The notes under the pieces were generated by a model. It made no database searches and had not been told where the DNA came from. It saw only the letters and a program-made list of their open reading frames with translations. From Raphanus sativus (lineage: Eukaryota > Streptophyta > Magnoliopsida > Brassicales > Brassicaceae): 64,000 nt of DNA. Of the stretch, positions 24,001 to 37,810 are shown in pieces. A program made the translations under genes and the position numbers. The DNA lies in assembly GCF_000801105.2 (NCBI RefSeq), contig NC_079512.1:35233848-35297847 (forward strand), written 5' to 3'. The first letter of the stretch is position 1. Every line of letters begins with the position of its first letter.

Positions 24001-27000
24001 TTTTCACTAGTTAGCTTCTCCACCAGCTCTGTGTCAACTACAGGAACCTCCTGCAACACAGGAACAATTTCTGCCGTCTTTTTAGCAGCTTCCATTTCCT
24101 GTATGAGCAAGGCTTTGGTTTCCTTGAATTGAAGTTTCATTTCATCCAATGATGATCGCAGTTTTGCATTTTCTTGTGTTTTACTTTCTTCCATGTCCGT
24201 CTAAATCGTTAAAGCCACAAAAAAAGATGACTGATATGTTTAACATCTGAATCCATTATATGCCATACAAAAGCTTTTGGAAGAGACTAAAATTTCTCTA
24301 TTAACTTACCCTCATGCGTTTCTCTAGCTGCAGTCTCCAGGTGAGCTCTTCCACTTGTTTCTCAAGCTTATTCTTGGCAGCTTGAAGAGCTCCCGTTTCC
24401 TTTGCAGCCTGCACGAAATATGAAGGTATAATTGATATTCATATTATTGGAAAAATCCAACCTCTTCTGCCTAAGTTACGACAACACTCAAACGCCAGGG
24501 ATAACTTCTAGCTGCTAGCAATCGCGTCAAGAGAGCCAGCGCAACTTTAAAACCCCAGTTAGTCCAGTATGTAAGCGCGTGTAATCCGGTTATATAAGCT
24601 CATATCAAACTCATTATCTCTAATTGTTAGAAGTGCCATATACTACGCCTAGAACGAGAAGTGGTGCACAAAGAGGATGTACACAAAAATGAAGAGAAAG
24701 CTCACCGTCTTAAGCCTCCGCAATTCTTTACGGGCTAATCTTGCTCTCCATGCACTTTGTGTTGTCACTGCTGCTTTCTTTAGCCTCCGGTAGTGCAACT
24801 GGGCCAGGAATTTGCGGCAATGGCTCTGTTATATACAAAGAGAACAAATTAAAAGTCATGAAAAGGAAGAAACACTCGAGACGTCTAGTAGATGAAGCCA
24901 ACAAGAAAAAGACATGTCGTCTATTCAACAGGAACGTGTTCAGAACCTGAATAATAATTGCCGCCTTGTTCTGCCTTTGGAACCGTAGCTCGTCACGAGA
25001 AACCATGCCACGTATACCTGATTGGATGGAAACAGCAGCAAAATATAATTCCTTGTAAGACTTCCTGGAAAGGTGCATCCGAATCTCTCTCTGAATCTCC
25101 AAAACAGCAGCTTCTCTGCGCAATCTATCATAGATATGTCGAGAAAGTTGACCTATTTTAACGGATAACAAAGCAGAGATGAACAATTAGTAATATTTCA
25201 AACTGCCTAAGTAGTAAATTGGATGTTATTTTCGAACTTTAAGAGTACCTCTGCACACAGCCTGCATATTTACTGCAGCCTTGCGGAGCATCATTAAATT
25301 CTTGCGGAACAAGTAGGAGCGGAATTTCCTCTGGATGCTGGTCGCTGCTCTGCCTAAGACTTCATTCCTCCGAGCATCTAAGTCAGCCATCTGTCCAGCC
25401 CTAAGGAAAACCTTCGTCTTACCAATCTGTGAAAAGAAAGGGTATCATAAAACGTGGATAATTCAGACGTCTCATCAGAGTATTACAGCTCAGCTACATT
25501 GCAAGTTTTCCAAATTAGGCGCTTAAAAAATGTACCTGGTATCCTTCGAGGCCAACTTTTTCAAGAAGTTTCTTGCAGCCAGCTACATCATCAGAACTAA
25601 ACACGCCAACGAAAAGTTAAAACGCTTTCAACATCTAGGAAGTTTCCATACACTAAATCAAAGAGAGGGAAACCTGTTATCCGAAACTTCAGGAGCAAGG
25701 ACACTAAATCTCTCAAGAAATTCTTCAAAATGTTTCCGAGTAGGAAATCCAGCACAGCTAATCCTGATTGCCTCCATAACACCCTGAAAGATGCATATTC
25801 GGATTTAAAACTATAACAAGCACATTTGTTAAATAAACCAAAAATGTGGAAATCCCACCCCACATCGGAGCTGTTGCAAAACATTTTGGTTCTCAAAGAT
25901 CAAAGGCTTTAGAAGATTATTAGGTTTCACGCAACGAATATAGTGAGGCTCGGTAGTGCTCAGCGTTTCAAGCAATGTCATCAATTGTTGCTGCAACAAG
26001 TAAGAAAGTGACTTCAGTAATCATGAGATTAAAATTAAACAGAATAATTTCTGTATAGAACTACGTCATTTACAGCACCTTAAATCGTGTTCCAATCGAT
26101 GAGAACTTTGACTTTTTGTTAGCATCTTCTGCAAGAAGAGGAAAGAGACATGAAACAAAGGTGCACTTCGAAGCATTTAGCAGAGCCTGATGCTCGGCAA
26201 CAACGTAATCTTTGTTCTTCTCCAGGAACTGTTCGGTCTGATAAGTGACCTGAAAATACGATTCATTCAGGTCTCAGCAACTAGTTTTTGGGGAATTACT
26301 GCACTATAAATATTCACAACGTCAAGGCAAGTGTAACTCACGTCACCAGCGTAGTGGCAAATTGTGAAGTCCGTGCGAGATAATTTTGGCTTACTAAAGT
26401 GCTTGTGATCTTTAAACGTCTGATACATCTTTTCAGCAAATGTTTCATGAGTTGATCTTGGAAACATGCTGCATGATACAGGTAGAGAATTTGGATATGA
26501 AACAAGACAGACAATACATGCTGAAGAATACAAATTCAAGTGCTCAGTTCAAGTGAAATTTTGATATGAAAGGAGAAAGAGAAAACACATGCTGAACAAT
26601 ATAAATACAAATTCTTAGAGCCATACCAAGCCTCATCCAGGAGAGCAATGATACCACCAGGTTTCTGAGACATAACAAAAATAATAATGAGAAGTGTTTG
26701 ATATAAATATTATTCAATAAAACGCAGCAGCTAAAACATGGTGAAACTAGCAACCTTTTCGATAAGCTCCAAAATATCTTTATTATCTACGAATTCAATG
26801 TAGCTCCAATCAATTTCTTCTTTGTTATATTCATCTTGTTCCATTTTGAATACGTGCTGCCCAGATGAAAAATCATGATAATTATTAGGGACAAATCAGG
26901 TTAAAGAACGGCAGCATTTTAACGATGAACAAACCTGATTAAAATGTTGCTGAAGTTTCTCATTCGTCAAATTGATGCAAAATTGCTCAAAACTGCAAAG

Positions 27001-30000
27001 CGCATGCAATATAAAGCAATTTTCAAGGAAATAACAAGCAAAATCGGTTTGACATTTTCACTTCACTTCCATTTAGAAAGAGAGAAAACCAGCACTTTGG
27101 AGTTGACTACCCTTTATTAAAAATGATTAGAAATATGCCGTACCCTAAATTAACCAATATTGACTACCCTTTCCACTGCTTGCTAAAACTAGAAATCTAT
27201 TGGGAACCAACAAACTACAGAACAGAACTATCACGTGAGAATGTTGAGACTTATATTTTATATCAGGCTAAGTTCCATAATGTTTCTCTAAGGTGGTTCG
27301 TTTCCCCCTATCAAACAAAAGGCATACCGCTTAAGCACCTGTTTGTCTTGAAACTCTCAAATCCATATATATCTAGCACTCCAATTAAATATTTTGAATC
27401 AGGATCTTGTCCAATTGAATTATTGATCTTGTCCACAATCCTGAAAGAGAAATAGAACAAGTTAAGAAAATTAAACTAAACAAAAGTTTGCGTATCTGTA
27501 AAGAAAGAGAAGCATCCAGCTACTAAAAAATCCGAATGTATCAGTATTAGGCATACCAATCAAACAATCTTGAATAGACAGTTTTTGCTAATGCATCTCT
27601 GCTGAGTGCCGCAGATTCTGGATCCAGCCATTTCGTGATGCTTTCATCACGTGTCACAATAACACGTTTACAAAGAGAATCTTCCAGTGCCTGCTCATCG
27701 CACCTGATGAAATCCAAGAAGTAAGGAATGACAAATGAATAAGTTTCAGGAAAGACGCTTTTCACATTTGAAAGTCATAAATAATGGATAAGTTACTGAC
27801 ATGAAAAGCTCAGCTGCAGTCTTCAGATGGTAGTTGGACTTCTCATCTTTTGGGGCTGATGAGTCTGCTTCTTTTCCTTTTCCAAATTCAATATTACCTA
27901 GATGAAGAATAGCAGCCACAACTCGAAATATTGCTTCCTGACATAACATTTATATCAAAATACATCCATATGTCAATACCATAATTACTACTAAAGCAAT
28001 AACCAAAAAAAACCCTACCTGCTCCTCTGAATTAATTCCAACAACATCCATTGCCTTTCTAGTTTCATGATACTCCTTCGAATCATCCATTCTCTCCAGA
28101 TCGATGCACTGAGACTGATTCAGGTAATGAAATGTTCTTGGATCCGCCAGTTTCCATTTTTTAATGTCCTGATTAATTATTAGGAAAAGGAAAATAAGAA
28201 AACATCAAGTCAATAATTTCGAAGACACATCCTTAATGAACTGCACAATTTTATTGATACATTTCCAACTGGACCGTAATAAAGCTTAAGAGAGCATATA
28301 CACGCAATTGAGGTTAAAAGAACTGTTAGAAGTTCGTTTAAATGCTATTATTACAGTTGAGTAAAGAGCAAAGTATGAACTATATGCTCCAGTGAGTAGA
28401 ACGCTTACAAGGGAAACACTTTAAAAGGAGAGATTAACTATATGTACCTCAGGTGGTGCAGCACAAAGCATGTAAAAACAGTGATAGTTCCTCTCAGGAT
28501 CTGAGACCTGGCAAACACGCGATCTCTCTAACAAATAAGTCCTGATAGCAGCTCCCGATATCCTTCCCCTTTCATCGAACTGAATCTCCACAAATTTTCC
28601 AAACCGACTGCAACATGATAATGATCAAGAACATGAATTAATAGGTGAGAGGTTATTCAACACAAGAAAATATGTACCTCGAATTGTTGTTCCTAACAGT
28701 CTTTGCGTTTCCAAATGCTTCTAGAACAGGGTTGGACTGCATACAAAGAAAAGATAAACATATCTAAGAAAGGTTTTTCTTATCGACTTCAATAAAATCT
28801 GACTTTGAAAAATCCAGAAGGTCTATATACTAAAAGATGGTGCCATAGATAACCTCTAAAACTTTCTTCTCGACACTCCTTCCTTCAGAAACAGCTCGAC
28901 CTCCCATGTCCGCCAGATACTGCATGAGCAATTTAGTAGTCTCGGTCTTCCCTGCTCCACTTTCACCACTTACCAAAATTGACTGACTAATGCCCTGATT
29001 TTTCATTTGCCTAATCCCCAGTGGAAAACAAGCCGAGGTAAGCCAAACAGGAAACAACCAGTAACAAAATGGAAAAAAAATAAACTCCAAAATGATAATG
29101 GCAGGACACCTGTAAGCTGCATCCGCAACAGCAAACGGGTGGGGGCTCAGTTCTCCAAGGGCTGCACCTTTATATTGTTGCATCATATGACTGGAGTAAA
29201 GATGCGGCAATCTTCTAAACGGGTTAACAGCAATCAGAATATTCCCTGTGTAAGTCTGGAACAAGGTATATACATTAGCCCAAAGTGAAAGAGAATATTG
29301 AGTTTCAAGATGCACAGAGGAAATCTCAAATAAAGAACTGACATATATCTCGTTGATATCAAATCTAGATTTCATATTTTCGAGGACTCCTGGTTCATGT
29401 AAATACGCTAGCCTTGTCATATCATCCACTCCAGAAGCTGGAGCTTCAACATCTTTTGGGTATGCATTTGAAACTTTAACAGCCACCTAAAAAATATTCC
29501 AACAATATATAAAAAAAAATCGTTTAAAACAAACTTAATCTTCGTATAAAAATATACATACAAAGTAAAAACGTAAAATTCAATAATATTTATGACGTGT
29601 GGTTAAAACATATACCGTCTTCCCGGAGGAACATTTGACCTTGATATCATTTCCATTGACCTCAATAACTTTACCGTCTATCCAGGCCTCCTCTGGATCT
29701 TCCACCCAAACGGAAGAGCCAACACTAACTGTTGTACAAGCCTGCCAAATAAATCAATCTCCACCTCAGCTTTAATGTAACTGCTAAAATGTAGAATGAG
29801 CATTGAAACTAATCGGATCATCTTCATAAGGTAACATGAGGAGTCCTAGCTCAAACTATTCAATCAAAGGTCAAAAATCACGGATCAATGGAAAAGTCTA
29901 CATAGGAACCAATTTGAGCATTCGAATTAAATAAATTAGATCATCGGAAAAAATCAGTTAAACTTGAGGTTAGCTAAAAAGTCTCCGATAGCGACTCTCA

Positions 30001-30051
30001 TCATAAGAGACAAACACAATCGCTCGTGAAATATAATAAAATAAATACCAT
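21073..30051 (-). CDS. XI-H: Class XI myosin heavy chain, XI-H-like (39 exons)
   Basis: Thirty-nine exons close in frame to 1504 aa: 30051-30049, 29741-29616, 29486-29343, 29255-29110, 29010-28854, 28736-28678, 28607-28448, 28168-28019, 27937-27801, 27703-27557, 27440-27339, 26992-26935, 26856-26755, 26664-26627, 26468-26342, 26249-26079, 25990-25859, 25783-25674, 25596-25536, 25426-25249, 25152-24947, 24825-24706, 24408-24310, 24200-23988, 23913-23774, 23678-23579, 23506-23462, 23378-23301, 23208-23038, 22865-22722, 22637-22437, 22348-22220, 22123-22053, 21983-21884, 21800-21744, 21661-21605, 21504-21424, 21349-21267, 21184-21073. It is an actin motor for organelle movement and cytoplasmic streaming. 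It has an SH3-like start, a P-loop GESGAGKT (155-162), switch I NNNSSRFGK (208-216), switch II DIYGFE (433-438), IQ motifs (about 738-876), a coiled coil (about 880-1080) and a DIL globular tail (about 1150-1470). No break is seen. The XI-H identity rests mainly on synteny. Confidence 0.95.
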
Positions 30052-31465
30052 TTTGCACCGGAGATTAAGATTTAATCAGATCAGAAACTATTTTGCTTGG
30101 TTTTGGATCTAAACGCATGAGTTTCCTCCGAGAAGAGACGATCGCTAACAAACTCCAAACGTCTGTTTGTAACTTAAACGCAGGGAAGCAGATGAACTCT
30201 GCAAACTCGCAAAAACCAAGCAATGATTCTAAGAATAAGAGCGATTGATTCAAATGGCAAGTAGGTGTGAGAGCTTAGAAATCTTCTTCAAGCCAACCAA
30301 AAAAAAAATCAAATAAATTCAAGTCTGCACGAGAAGAAATCGGGTAATAAGCAAGCCCATCTTTTGGTCTGCTTTCCTTTGTTTTTTTAGATTTTCTTCC
30401 GTCTTTCTTTTTCCCAATAGTGTGATTAAGTCGTGGGGGCTTTTACTTCCGTAATTAAGGTAAGTAAGCGTTAATTTACCATTCAATTCCTAACATACCC
30501 TTAATAATGACTCCAGAATGTTAATAAATTATTTGGTCCACACTTTCTCTTCTTCCATTATTTTGCTTGCTCTGGAAAAAATAAAATGCCAACTAGCGCT
30601 GTGGATTTTGTAATGTAAACATGATGGATACAATAGTATCTTACAAACTATACTAATAAATATTAAAATTCTGATAATTGATAATGTAATTACTAAACTT
30701 TGATCTTGTTGACCAAAAAACAAAACAGTAGATATTTATTTGGGGTTCAAAGTTTAGGAATGGGCAATTAATTACTTAAAGGACATTCCAAGTTCCAAAA
30801 GGCTTGAAAATATTTTGACTGAAGGGTGAACAATTAATCAGGTGTACGAATCGTGAGGAGAAGACTCATTGCGATTTAAGAAACCACTTGACACTTCGGT
30901 CAATTATAGTTAACCATAGCCCAGTTATTTTGACATGAAACATTTGCTTCTTTCACGGCCCACACACCGATCATCTCGCCGTCAGTAAGCTCGTCAACAA
31001 CACGGCAATGGGTCCATGGTTTTAGACACCAATCAGATAGGCGCGTGGAACTCAGCAGTTATTATGATTTTTGATTTTGTCTTTACAAATACAGAGTGTT
31101 AACATCGTCAAGTGGATAGATGGAGTGACGACACACACAGATAAGTAGAGCGTGGGCGTGGCATTGTAGCTCTCGGTGCAATCCTAGCCGTTAATAATAA
31201 AACGCATTTATCAGACGCGATCAACAAGGTTGAAGCGTTCTCTTATTGCTTAGTAAATGCCATTTACTAGTTTAAAATATTAACCACCACTTCATATAGT
31301 GTATGTTTCGTTTTACAACAAAACAAAGTCAAACCTGACATGGATATTAGTATTTGACACCAAGTCTTTGTTGATTTAATACGTATTAAGTTTTAAATAT
31401 GGGAAAGTGGGCAATGGGGTAAGTGACTTGGAAAAAGATAAAAGGAACATAGAACGTTGAAGTTG
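30052..31465. other. 5' UTR/promoter region of the myosin gene and spacer
   Basis: No gene. The 5' UTR probably extends to about 30250-30350, with a CT-rich stretch on the minus strand. The 3' UTR of the pfkB gene lies at the right edge. Confidence 0.45.
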
Positions 31466-33877
31466 TCAAACCAGAAAGGGTTTAAGTCGGGGATCAGTAC
31501 GGTGAGGAAGACCAGTGCGAGCTCCCAAAGCTCGGCAGTTGCAAGCAGCCTGCAAGACAAATACATGGTTACAAAGATCGGTCTGAAAATGTTATATGTA
31601 TGCTTCATCTGGAAAAGAGCGGTTCAGTGAGACTAGAAAAACATTGGACACAGTGACCATTTATGGCAACCACAGATTAGTCTGTGTTTCGGTTTATGAT
31701 TAGGAAACTCGGTTCTCCAAAAATAAGTCATAGGGTCGCATGATTTATACGGGGAAAAGATGTAAAACAGAGGTTCTGTGAAATATGTTTTCGGTTTAGG
31801 AGAGTTACCACTTGAGTAGCGAACGGTAGCATCTTCTCTGGGGGCATGCCGGCGCATAAGGCTACAGACAGAGGTAACAAGTAGAGATAGGTCAGTAAAT
31901 GTTTAAGAATTTGGGTTTTGGTTTCTGATTACACAGTGAGTGTATAATGTATCTTGGCAAATCTTTTACCATAAAGAACTGCTCCTATGAATGCGTCGCC
32001 TGCACCGGTGGTGTCAACAAGCTCTTCTGGAGGAATTTTCTCTGCTGTTCCGAGAAACAGTCTTCCGCTCAGTGTTCCTATCCCGTTGGCCTTTAGCTTA
32101 GCTGTCTCCTGCGAGAAAATATGTGTGGAAAAGTTTGGATTGTCTTCCATTCAGTTGATAAGCTATTTTAGGAGATGGAACGTTTGGTTACCGATGAAAC
32201 GCATGTTGGAAGTGTTGCGGTCGAGTCTGATCTTTGCTTCAGAGACTCCACCAAACTCTCAATGTCTATCTCTTTGGATTCTGATGTTTCTGTTGAAGTT
32301 GGGAACCCAGTGAAAGGATGATGAAAAGAAAAGAAAAGCTTATAGTGAGTGACATGACGTCTCGGGTTTATTACCTGTTGAATCTCTCTGGATCATTAAG
32401 CATCCTTCTTCACCTAAGGTTACGATCACAAACTTCAGTTTCGGCAATCTCAACATCATGGACCCAAGCGCACATGGAATGGAAGACGCTTCTGTCCATG
32501 CCTGTGCGACGTGAGAGACTGAGAATTTTCAGCCTCAAAAGCTGAGAAGAGATGTTGGAAAAGAAAAAAAAACTAAAATAACAGAGACATAGGCTTAGCT
32601 AACCTGAGGGAATTTTGCTGTGCAGACAACGTAATCGGCGAGTTGCAAGAGATCATCTAATCCATCTCTTTTCTTCTCTGCATCAACTAATATAGGTATC
32701 TTCTTCTGACTTGCCTGCTCTGGATAAAAGCAACAAGCAAAAAACGAAATAAACACGTAGGATGTGCGGCATATTATGTTTTTATAGGCAAAGAAGAGAG
32801 AAACAACCAAAAACCTCTAACATGGTCAACTTATCACAACGACTAATCTTACATACATATCAAATCACGCTTTGTATTTTGTTGTACTTGAGAGAAATCA
32901 AGAATCAGGTAAAGGCATGAGATCAAGCACATGCTTACCTCGTTTGCAATCACCAATGCGGTTTCGTGTAATCTTACATCAAAATATGCAATGCTTGCTC
33001 TGTCTAGAGCAGATAACATGGTCGAGTGAGGAAGATCAGTTGGCACCATGGGTGGATATCCAGGCGTATGAATACAAGTACGCGTTTGCCTGAATAAAAG
33101 AAAATTAGAAAAAGCAAACAGCACTCCAAAACTAACTATATTTACGAAGATGAAACATATCCCCCAAAATTCGCAAAAAAATAAAAAAACACTCACGTTT
33201 GTTTATCAACAATGACGTAGGTAAACGGAGTATTGCCCTCTTTAGAGACCTAGTATGAGATCAGATTATCAAAAAAAAAGCTTAAAACAAAAAATCATAT
33301 AGAATACAATAAGGTCTGAGGATTACCACAAGAAAGGAAGTATCAACACCATCGGATTGAAGCTCTTCCAATATACCTTTTCCTTGAGAGTCATTAGCTA
33401 CCTAAACATGTAGTTTTTTTTTTCTCATTACTAATCAATTAATAACAATACTCAATAACTGTTGAATCTGCTCATTACCTTACCTTACTAATCAGCCTAC
33501 AAGTCAAACCCAGACGAGCTGCGCAAGTCAACGCGTTTCCAGCATTGCCCCCTCCTTGTACCTGAAACACTCAAAACACAGTTCCTAAACCCTAAATCAC
33601 AACCAGAATAGAAGAAGATCCTGGAGAGAGAGAGTTGAAAGAGTACTACCTTGAGGCTAGTGCTTCGGATCTTGTCATCGGGATTAGGATAAGAATCCAC
33701 CGTCGCCAGGAAATCCACAGTGGTTCCCCCACAACCAAGCTAACACGAAGACGGCAACTCTCTTAATAATCGCGATTCAAGTCAAACCTCAAAGAAGAAT
33801 ACGAATCGGAAACTCACGACAATGCCGTTATCCGGCGGAGGAGGAGGAGTAGTAGATTCGATGGAGGAAGAAGACAT
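31466..33877 (-). CDS. pfkB/ribokinase-family carbohydrate kinase (12 exons)
   Basis: Exons are 33877-33818, 33739-33650, 33561-33484, 33401-33327, 33249-33197, 33089-32939, 32714-32604, 32501-32375, 32289-32192, 32108-31970, 31861-31809 and 31549-31466, giving 372 aa in frame. Family hallmarks are the Gly-rich N-terminal signature (GGGNAGNA, about 53-60) and the C-terminal pfkB signature DTTGAGDAF (313-321), where D319 is the predicted catalytic base and GAGD forms the anion hole. Members phosphorylate sugars or nucleosides with ATP. The exact substrate cannot be read from sequence; the protein resembles the uncharacterised At4g28706 group and ketohexokinase-like proteins. The start MSSSSIEST is short, so an upstream exon with a targeting peptide cannot be excluded. 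Confidence 0.9.
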
Positions 33878-35392
33878 TCTAGTCCTGAAACTGAATCATA
33901 CAGAGGAAGAGAGAAGAATCATATTAGAAACTCGGTGAGAGCATACGGAGATTGCAATCGACGCTCTAGAAACGGAGAAAGCGACCTCGTGAACCGACGA
34001 CGGGAGGAGGACGGAAGAGAGACGCCGGAGAAGAGAGGAAGAGGTGTGAGATGAGTGAAACACATCATTTTTTTGTTTCGGCCCTTTTCTTTGTATCTAA
34101 TCTGAGCGAGGTGTCAGTTCTGTGCAGAGTGTCAGACACTAGTAACCAGATGTTTTTAAATTCAGATCGACCGGCCGGTTCGATCCATGGAACCGAGAGT
34201 CGGATAAAATATCGATTTAGAAGTGTACCAGAAGAACCTTCCAAGTGAGTCAGAAGGTTTGCTTGATAAAAAGCATTCACTATGGCTGTGTGTTTCCTAA
34301 TTCCTACCCATATTTTATTCATGTTGTATATTAACCGAGAAAATCAGAGGCTTTATTTTTCGCATTTTCTGACTAAATTGATTATCATTTCTTTGTGGAA
34401 TTAATTCGATGAATAATGTAAAAGTACATCTCAGTTCCTAACGTATGACTTGTGCAAAATCACGCTTAGAAGTTAGAACCCACATTGATCAAAAAAAAAA
34501 AAGTTAGAACCCACACCGATTAATGGGCATATCATTCAGAGGTGTTGAGTCTAGCTACACAAATGTAAGAAGAATCTTATATCTGCCAAACCTGTTTTAT
34601 GCTGATCAACATTAATCAAAAGTTTTAAGAAATACTCCTGCTACATAAGTTGAAATATGTGTCCTTTCTATTTCCGTTAACCAAATTTAAAACGTATCTT
34701 TATTTCATTCATCTTACTTTACATATAAGAAATTTTTGTTTACTACGTATTCATCTTATATACGATCCATTTCTCTTCATTCTAGTCAGTTTTCGTATTC
34801 CTCGTATTATATACGATTCCATCAGTCGATGCCTTTAGAGAACGAGACTATAAAGATGATCTGATAGAGTTTTAGTTTCAATACTACTCTGGGTTGGTAA
34901 TTAAACGTCACGTTTGTTTGATAAATGGAATCAATGGGTACTTCTCTTCAAAACTCTGATTTCTTTATGATCAATGTAGAAAATATGGAAAGTTGACTGG
35001 TCAGCGGATCTAAGACATGAAAAATCATTATAGCAAAGGTGTAAAGTGACAAATAAAGAAGATCGCATCTTGTTGACTAAGAGAATCCAACGTTTACGGT
35101 TTAAGAAATTTCCCTAACGTTTGAATTAACTTAAAAATATTCCATGCTTGTGAACACCTTGAAATCGTAGTATCGTGTAGAAAAATTTGCTACCACGACG
35201 ACGATGTATAGGTCTTCCCTCCTTAATTATCTCAGACCTATTCGAATTTAACTTTGATGTTTACTCATGCTTGAACTGTGAGATACTTGTTTAATTACGT
35301 GATTCTTAATGCGCACAAGTCTATATAAAACCCCAAACAAAATGAACATAAAATATAACAATGGTAACAAATCAAAACAAAGAAGTGAAGAA
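33878..35392. other. Intergenic between the cupin and pfkB genes
   Basis: The pfkB 5' UTR and promoter sit at the left edge. Elsewhere the DNA is AT-rich with no gene. Confidence 0.45.
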
Positions 35393-35861
35393 CTAATTGG
35401 GGCGGAATATGTAATGTTTGTCAACGGAAAGAGATACATCCCAAGTACAAGAAAGTTCCTTGGGAAAAGTGACAATATCACCTGCTCCAAACTCTACACA
35501 CCACTCTACTCCTGTATCCAATGATGACGATGATGCTGCTGTTGATGATGATGATGATTTAGGGTAAACCTTAACTTTTACCCTTCACAATGTAACATAT
35601 CTCTTCTGCTTCGTATTTCAAATGGTACTTCCCTGGTGAACATCCCCACCTTCGTTCCCCAACCAAAAAAGAAAAAAAATTAGTTTGTTCGTCTTGTAAT
35701 TTGTTCTCATGCAATCGATCTCACTCCACCCAATATAAAGAATTCAGAAAAGCAAAAATAATCGATTGGTCTTACTTGGGCCATGACTTGATCTTCAGTT
35801 CATCAAGACGATCTTGAGATGGATTTTTCTCGACGATGATTCTTGGATTTTGATCAGCCAT
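35393..35861 (-). pseudogene. Small RmlC-like cupin (DUF861 type) with a one-base frameshift
   Basis: Exon 1 (35861-35776) encodes MADQNPRIIVEKN...KSWP. The Lys codon is split by the intron, and exon 2 (35649-35393) continues WGCSPGKYHLKYEAEEICYIVKGK. That is the compact DUF861 cupin fold, with the EE.CYIV.G metal-site strand. An A run (TTTT at 35576-35579 on the plus strand) then carries one base more than the frame needs and brings an immediate stop. One frame over, the sequence is intact through VKVYPK, a Ser-rich loop, GAGDIVTFPK, CTWDV and HYIFRPN to a TAG at 35393. With the extra base ignored, the protein would be 113 aa, about normal for this family (At4g28703 position). It is either a fresh pseudogene or a sequence error. 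Function in plants is unknown. Confidence 0.75.
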
Positions 35862-37592
35862 TTACTATTTATTACCTCCTTATCTTCTAATCAAATATTT
35901 GGTATTTTCAATAAAATTAAAAAAGAGAGAGGAGAAACATGAGAATCACAATAGAAGATAACTTAAATATAGTGTGTAGTTGTTAAAGCTTTCTTTGTGA
36001 CGTATTTATTCAGTCAAGATATGGGGTGGAGTAAGAAAGAAGAAATATCTTTATTAAGTATTGACTAGAAAACAAAAATCTAAATCAATATTTATCATTC
36101 ATATAAAAATCTAAAACAATATTTACTTTCATATCAATGAATGATAATAACGATTAATATGATTAGACTTAACTATATAACACTTCGTATGAAAGTTCTA
36201 TTGGTCTATTTGACAAATAATTCATCAATGCTTTTACTAGGTATAAGTTTCAAACCCTATAAAATGAAATTATATAAATTAACAGGAAAGTAATTTACAA
36301 GAAATCGACATAAACTGTAAAATTTCATAAAACATGTATAATTGTCATTACAAAGTTATGTGTAATATTTTTCGTAATTTGTATTTTATAATAGTTTAAT
36401 TATCCGGCTTTAAAAAATTATAATAGCATTTTCTTTTGTCAATCAAAGAGCATCTAAGATCTAACCATGTAGGGATGGGGTATTTAAACATATTTTTTTA
36501 GTGACATGCATGTGTATTTTGGTTCCACTGGTCAAAAGGTTTGACTGAGAATCCTGTTTGACCATCACGTGGCGGAGCCTGATTGGTTCTTGGAGTACAG
36601 TATCTGACTAGATAAGGGAATCGATGGTTATCGAAGATACCGACATAAATACTCACAAGTCATTTTGTAGGCACTTTTGATTTTTGTCTCTTCCTTTGCA
36701 TTTCTTTGCAAACAAGCCCCCTCGTAAATTCTTTCCTACAAAATAACACATATATTTGACATTATTTTTACATTTTATCTTTTTTTTTTTTTTTACAGTA
36801 AGGATATGAGGTTAATGGCTGTGAGATAGGAAAACAGTTTTCAGTTTTTTAATCTTCACTATTGTTATTTATGTTTTTGCCAATTGTTTAATACTCCTTC
36901 CATTTCACTTTACCTTACTCGTGGTTTTCGTTTTAGATTACTGCACAACAATTAAAAAAGGTTAGCAAGCCCTTTATCAAAAAAAAAAAAAAAACAATCA
37001 AAAAAGGCAAAGTTTTTAATTTTTTTTGGCTCTTTTGCCTTAAACCTTTCCTTTGATAATTATATCAAAGTTTTTAATCTTCACTATTGTTAATTATGTT
37101 TATGCACAAATCTGTTTGCATATCTCTTTCCAGTTCCCATGTGAGCGATTGTTTTTAGCTTTGCCTTTTTTGATTGTCGTCTTTTATGCATGGGGAGGTG
37201 AATCATGTCTTCGCACAAAAAAAAAGAGGATGAATCATGTCCATTGTACTGGTGTCTTATTTGCACGTGTCTTCATAACTTTTCCTAATATGTTTCGAAT
37301 TTAAAACATTACTGTTTACAACAATGTCTTCAAAATATATAAGATGTATCATGTGAAACTAGCTTTAACAAGAAGTCACTACTGGTCGATCTCTGATACT
37401 ATTTTCTTCATCGAAACATAAAACTAAGACCATATGATTAGATTTCCATATTAACGCGACGTTAGCTAACGACTCCGGAACAAAGCCTGCTTAGTGCAAG
37501 CCTTCATGTACATTTAATCTCATCATTTGATCCTAAATAAGTAAATATAATTGCACCCAGCTTAAACACCCATCTCTTCCAATATCGTGGAC
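35862..37592. other. Intergenic, AT-rich, with small repeats
   Basis: The cupin promoter side. The phrase CTTCACTATTGTTA-TTATGTTT recurs near 36855 and 37080. No gene is seen. Confidence 0.4.
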
Positions 37593-37810
37593 AAGATTGT
37601 TTGGTTCTAACCAAGTCCTCTTGGCCCAGTGGTGAAGGAGTACCCGTTCCTCGAAGCAACGTGTCCCCGCCCTGGGTTCGAGTGCACTTGGCCACCGAGC
37701 TTGAAAATGGTATCTCGGGCCTCAGGACCACCTTCGGGTAGATAGTCGGTCGGCCAAATTCCGAACCGGAGACCTGATTAAAAAAAAAAAAAAAAAAGAT
37801 TGTTTGGTTC
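37593..37810 (+). mobile_element. tRNA-derived SINE with 15-bp TSD
   Basis: AAGATTGTTTGGTTC occurs at 37593-37607 and 37796-37810. The body between contains a Pol III A-box-like GGCCCAGTGGTG and a B box GGGTTCGAGTGC, then a non-tRNA region, and ends in a run of about 18 A. The size (about 190 bp), internal promoter, poly(A) tail and TSD are diagnostic of a plant SINE. Confidence 0.93.
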
